Shown here: piece after piece, positions 61,990-64,000 of the stretch
Layout: the number at the start of each line of letters is the position of its first letter
How positions within the stretch are numbered: position 1 is the first letter of the stretch
Assembly (NCBI RefSeq): GCF_003850045.1
Contig: NZ_RQJX01000015.1
Location: 1-64,000, forward strand
Origin: Aeromicrobium camelliae
GTDB taxonomy: Bacteria > Actinomycetota > Actinomycetes > Propionibacteriales > Nocardioidaceae
Direction of reading: 5' to 3'
DNA: 64,000 bases
Notes under the pieces: generated by a model
What the model was told of the DNA's origin: nothing
Databases searched by the model: none
Seen by the model: only the letters and a program-made list of their open reading frames with translations
Position numbers and translations under genes: made by a program

Positions 61990-63113
61990 CCCATCACCGC
62001 CCGGCCGTGTTGCTCGCTCCGGACAAGTTCAAGGGGTCGCTCGACGCCGACGCCGTCGCTGCGGCACTCGAACGAGGGTTGCTCGGCGCGCGTCCCGACC
62101 TCGACGTCATCCGGCAGCCCATCGCCGACGGCGGCGACGGCACGATCGACGCGCTCGTGGCCGCGGGCTACGAGCGTCGGACCGTTCAGGTGCACGGTCC
62201 GACCGGCGAGGCCGTCACCGCCTCCTGGGCACGTCGCGACGACACCGCCGTCGTCGAACTCGCCGACGCATGCGGACTCAAGCGCCTCGACGGCCCGCTC
62301 GCGCCGCTGGACGCGTCCAGCCGGGGGCTCGGCGAGGTCGTGCGCGACGCGCTGGACGCGGGCGTGGATCGGGTCGTCATCGGGCTCGGCGGCAGCGCCA
62401 GCACCGACGGCGGCAGCGGTCTGCTCGTCGCGCTCGGTGCCACCATCCGCGACGGCGCCGGGCTCGACCTCGAACCGATCGGACGCCATCTCGCCGAGAT
62501 CGCCTCGGTCGACCTCGCGGGCCTGCACCCACGCTGCCACGAGGTCGAGTTCGTGGTGGCCAGCGACGTCGACAACCCGCTGCTCGGCTCGCGCGGAGCG
62601 GCCGCGGTGTTCGCGCCGCAGAAGGGCGCCTCCCCCGCCGAGGTGGAGTTCCTGGAACGCGGATTGCGCCAGTGGGCGGATGTTCTCGCCGCGGCCTCGG
62701 GCAGCGATGCGCGCGAGGTACCCGGGGCGGGTGCGGCGGGCGGCGTGGGATTCGCGGCGCTCACGGCGCTCGGAGCGACGGCGCGGTCCGGCATTGACCT
62801 CGTGCTGGAGACCGTCGACCTGGATCAGCACCTCAAGCGCGTCGACCTCGTGATCACCGGCGAGGGCTCGCTCGACGAGCAGACGCTGGGCGGCAAGGCT
62901 CCCGCGGGCGTGGCTGCGGCGGCCCGGCGATTCGGTGTCCCGACCGTCGCGGTGTGCGGGCGTTGCGAGGTGGACGAGGCGCGGTGGACCGCTGCCGGCT
63001 TCGACGACGTACTGGCGCTCAGCTCCCTCGAACCCGACCCGGCCCGCAGCATGCGCGACGCGGTCGCGTTGCTCGAACGCCTCGGACAGCGACTCGCGTC
63101 GCGGCTGTCCTGA
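61986..63113 (+). CDS. glxK: Glycerate kinase (GlxK/GarK family)
   Basis: A 375-residue kinase of the glycerate kinase type I family making 2-phosphoglycerate (some make 3-phosphoglycerate) from D-glycerate. 'VLLAPDKFKGSLDADAVAAA', 'QPIADGGDGTIDALVAA', 'IGLGGSASTDGGSGLLVALG' and 'VDLVITGEGSLDEQTLGGKA' are the family motifs. The ATG overlaps the lacI stop as ATGA. It indicates that the catabolic pathway controlled by this repressor yields glycerate or tartronate semialdehyde-derived glycerate. Confidence 0.92.
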   Translation: MTHHRPAVLLAPDKFKGSLDADAVAAALERGLLGARPDLDVIRQPIADGGDGTIDALVAAGYERRTVQVHGPTGEAVTASWARRDDTAVVELADACGLKRLDGPLAPLDASSRGLGEVVRDALDAGVDRVVIGLGGSASTDGGSGLLVALGATIRDGAGLDLEPIGRHLAEIASVDLAGLHPRCHEVEFVVASDVDNPLLGSRGAAAVFAPQKGASPAEVEFLERGLRQWADVLAAASGSDAREVPGAGAAGGVGFAALTALGATARSGIDLVLETVDLDQHLKRVDLVITGEGSLDEQTLGGKAPAGVAAAARRFGVPTVAVCGRCEVDEARWTAAGFDDVLALSSLEPDPARSMRDAVALLERLGQRLASRLS

Positions 63114-63152
63114 GCGCCTGGGTTTGTCAGTGGTCCGCGTGACAGTGGAGGC

Positions 63153-64000
63153 ATGGACGCCCTGACCTTGCTGCTCGTCGCCGTTCTCGCCCTCGTGACC
63201 GGCTTCGCGCTCGGCCACGTCGCCGGGGCGCGCCGCCGTCCCGCAGCCCCCGCCGTGGAGTTCGACGCCGCCCACCGTGCCGTCGAGCCCGTCGCGGCCA
63301 GTCTGGACCGTTTCGACGCTCGGCTGCGGGAGCTGGAGTCCCAGCGGGTGGCCTGGCAGGCGCAGTTGCGCGAGCAGGTCGAGTCCGTCCGGCTCAGCAG
63401 CGACCAGTTGCGCCGCGAGACGGCCTCGCTCGCCTCCGCTCTCCGACGCCCGCAGGTCCGCGGGCGGTGGGGCGAGATGCACCTCAAGCGCACGGCGGAA
63501 CTCGCCGGCATGCTCGAACACTGCGACTTCGACCTCCAGGTCTCGACGCGCAGCGACGACACGCTCCTGCGACCGGACATGGTGGTGCGGCTCGCTGGCG
63601 GGAAGTCGGTGGTCGTCGACGCCAAGGTGCCGCTCGACGCCTATCTCGACGTCGCCCAGGCCGAGGACGACGACGAAGCCGCCGCGCATCTGCGCCGTCA
63701 CGCCCGCCAACTGCGCACGCACGTCGACCAGCTCGCCGCCAAGACCTACTGGCGCCAGTTCGACACGGCGCCCGAATTCGTGGTGCTGTTCGTGCCCGGG
63801 GAGTCGTTCCTGTCCGCAGCGTTGGAGACGGACGCGTCGTTGCTCGAGTACGCGGCCGCCAAGCAGGTCGTCCTCGCGACCCCCACGACGCTCATCGCGC
63901 TGCTGCGCACCGTCGCGTTCGCGTGGACGCAGGAGAAGCTCGCCGACAACGCGCGCGAGATCCACCGAGCCGCTCGCGAGCTGTACGAGCGCATCGGCAC
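63153..64000 (+). CDS. rmuC: DNA recombination protein RmuC, partial (cut by the window end)
   Basis: The first 282 codons of an RmuC protein. An N-terminal membrane helix (residues 3-22, '[19 protein letters not shown]') is followed by a coiled coil (about 45-95) and the nuclease-like domain: '[20 protein letters not shown]', '[20 protein letters not shown]', where Asp and the Glu/Lys of DAKVPL form the PD-(D/E)XK-type site, and '[20 protein letters not shown]'. It limits inversions at short repeats. ATG 63153 follows GTGGAGGC closely. Gene continues past 64000. Confidence 0.9.
   Translation, partial: MDALTLLLVAVLALVTGFALGHVAGARRRPAAPAVEFDAAHRAVEPVAASLDRFDARLRELESQRVAWQAQLREQVESVRLSSDQLRRETASLASALRRPQVRGRWGEMHLKRTAELAGMLEHCDFDLQVSTRSDDTLLRPDMVVRLAGGKSVVVDAKVPLDAYLDVAQAEDDDEAAAHLRRHARQLRTHVDQLAAKTYWRQFDTAPEFVVLFVPGESFLSAALETDASLLEYAAAKQVVLATPTTLIALLRTVAFAWTQEKLADNAREIHRAARELYERIG

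Noticed and set aside
61398-63965. An 855-codon minus-strand frame opposite lacI, glxK and rmuC
   Set aside because: It lies antisense to three clearly recognised genes, is Arg/Gly/Val/Asp biased and shows no motif.

Overview
The window is chromosomal DNA of a high-GC actinobacterium. The evidence is a mycothiol gene (mshB), the succinylase branch of lysine/DAP synthesis (dapD, dapC), an actinobacterial 7Fe ferredoxin next to dapC, a VanW protein beside mshB, and many genes that look leaderless, with a TANNNT hexamer 5-8 nt before the start codon. Gene content and order fit Propionibacteriales/Nocardioidaceae (Nocardioides/Aeromicrobium-like); that placement is inference from families, not a database result.

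Layout. 1-4.2 kb: ArsR regulator with a serine hydrolase, then a FUSC-type protein with a second GroES-like protein and DUF3618, and the thiol peroxidase Bcp; tRNA-Leu(UAG) follows. 4.4-7.3 kb: MFS drug exporter operon divergent from its TetR-type regulator, with a striking inverted-repeat operator. 7.3-20.9 kb: housekeeping block (trmL, dapD, ABC exporter, a GyrB-like ATPase fragment protein, dapC-fdxA, an amber-interrupted GNAT gene, vanW, flavin reductase, mshB, S9 peptidase). 20.9-25.7 kb: TRAP transporter plus Gfo/Idh/MocA oxidoreductase divergent from an IclR regulator. 26-30.3 kb: one very large wall-anchored metallophosphoesterase. 30.3-43.8 kb: ABC-F protein with a long leader, transporters, small enzymes, repeat-rich spacers, and the thiamin genes thiO-thiS-thiG under a TPP riboswitch with thiE divergent.

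43.8-46.25 kb is a small accessory island between thiE and ychF: remnants of a GNAT gene and a tyrosine integrase, then a TIR-domain protein and two companion membrane-protein genes placed directly behind ychF. The YchF C-terminus itself appears to be rewritten by island DNA. This is the best candidate for an undescribed (defence-like) system, although one companion gene is disrupted by two compensating frameshifts.

47-64 kb: acetyltransferases, a PrmC-like methyltransferase, an MhuD-like monooxygenase, then a long (-) strand operon: LIV-type ABC transporter (livK-H-M-G-F), Gfo/Idh/MocA dehydrogenase, DUF993 aldolase-like protein, sugar-phosphate isomerase/epimerase and a secreted sugar-dehydrogenase-like protein. 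Divergent from it are a LacI repressor and a coupled glycerate kinase, with a perfect LacI-type palindrome between them. Together these look like a complete carbohydrate-acid or polyol catabolic regulon of unknown substrate that drains to phosphoglycerate. The window ends inside rmuC.

Two families of dispersed palindromic repeats occur: one between genes at 15.1, 33.2-33.5 and 40.1 kb, and another that overlaps the stop codons of several genes at 38.7, 48.7 and 49.4 kb.
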